DNA of 5,961 nucleotides from Candidatus Bathyarchaeota archaeon (GTDB lineage: Archaea; Thermoproteota; Bathyarchaeia; Bathyarchaeales; Bathyarchaeaceae), in NCBI GenBank assembly GCA_014859755.1, contig JACUTO010000096.1:1-5961 (forward strand), in the 5' to 3' direction. The position numbers and the translations under genes are program-made. The notes under the pieces are model-generated. The model was not told the origin of the DNA, searched no databases, and was given only the letters and a program-made list of their open reading frames with translations. Below are positions 5,883 through 5,961 of the stretch, in pieces; the first letter of the stretch is position 1; each line of letters begins with the position of its first letter.

Positions 5883-5961
5883 GGGCCCGTGGTCTAGTCA
5901 GGATTAGGACGCTGGCCTGCGGAGCCGGAGATCCGGGGTTCAAATCCCCGCGGGCCCGCCA
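5883..5961 (+). tRNA. tRNA-Arg (anticodon GCG), CCA encoded
   Basis: All four arms fold. The acceptor GGGCCCG (5883-5889) pairs with CGGGCCC (5951-5957). The D stem is GTCT/GGAC (5892-5895 with 5907-5910). The anticodon stem CTGGC/GCCGG (5912-5916 with 5924-5928) closes a seven-base loop CTGCGGA with anticodon GCG at 5919-5921, which reads CGC arginine codons. The variable loop AGATC is short. The T arm CGGGG-TTCAAAT-CCCCG spans 5934-5950. The discriminator is G (5958), and CCA (5959-5961) is encoded in the DNA. There is no intron. A20-like positions in the AGTCAGGATTA loop fit arginine identity. The gene ends exactly at the window edge. CTTTTA at about 5853-5858 is a weak TATA candidate; read-through from lysS is also possible. 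Confidence 0.95.

Overview
The window looks like a stretch of archaeal chromosome. The clearest evidence is a full-length class I lysyl-tRNA synthetase with HIGH-type and KISKS motifs. Supporting signs are AT-rich TATA-like elements upstream of most genes, purine-rich Shine-Dalgarno sites (AGAGGG, GGGAGG, AGGAG), and a tRNA-Arg with an encoded CCA. A TACK-type lineage such as Bathyarchaeia would fit, but that is an impression and no marker here proves it.

Layout. Positions 1-571 (minus strand) hold a gene cut by the left window edge. It encodes an arrestin-like beta-sandwich protein ending in a zinc ribbon. It is transcribed divergently from a two-gene unit at 724-2344 (plus strand): an unrecognised, apparently all-helical protein, followed closely by an SPFH/Band 7 protein that carries three zinc ribbons. 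Convergent to this unit lie three minus-strand genes: a small protein with a glycine-rich hydrophobic helix and two zinc ribbons (2379-2672), a winged-helix regulator (2753-3253) and a radical SAM enzyme of unknown substrate (3310-4083, TTG start). Across a 144-bp divergent gap lies lysS (4228-5826, plus), and 56 bp after it a tRNA-Arg(GCG) that ends exactly at the right window edge.

How the genes fit together. The left half is a zinc-ribbon island. Three nearby proteins (arrestin-like, SPFH and the small protein) end in the same CxxC-x10-CxxC modules, seven zinc-binding Cys quartets in about 2.7 kb counting the arrestin-like one. The small protein closely matches the C-terminal part of the SPFH protein (32 of 57 residues identical without gaps, counted by hand). 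I infer a membrane-associated scaffold or stress system built from an SPFH oligomer, a helical partner, an arrestin-like adaptor and a detached zinc-ribbon module. The sequence shows the shared architecture and adjacency but not the function. The right half is ordinary translation housekeeping next to an orphan radical SAM gene and a regulator.

Main intergenic stretches: 572-723 (divergent, AT-rich, probably two promoters), 2345-2378 (convergent, with a T6 run), 2673-2752 and 3254-3309 (each with an AATCTTATTA promoter-like element on the minus strand), and 4084-4227 (divergent, with a TATA-like element for lysS). No gap exceeds 300 bp. I saw no mobile elements or CRISPR arrays.
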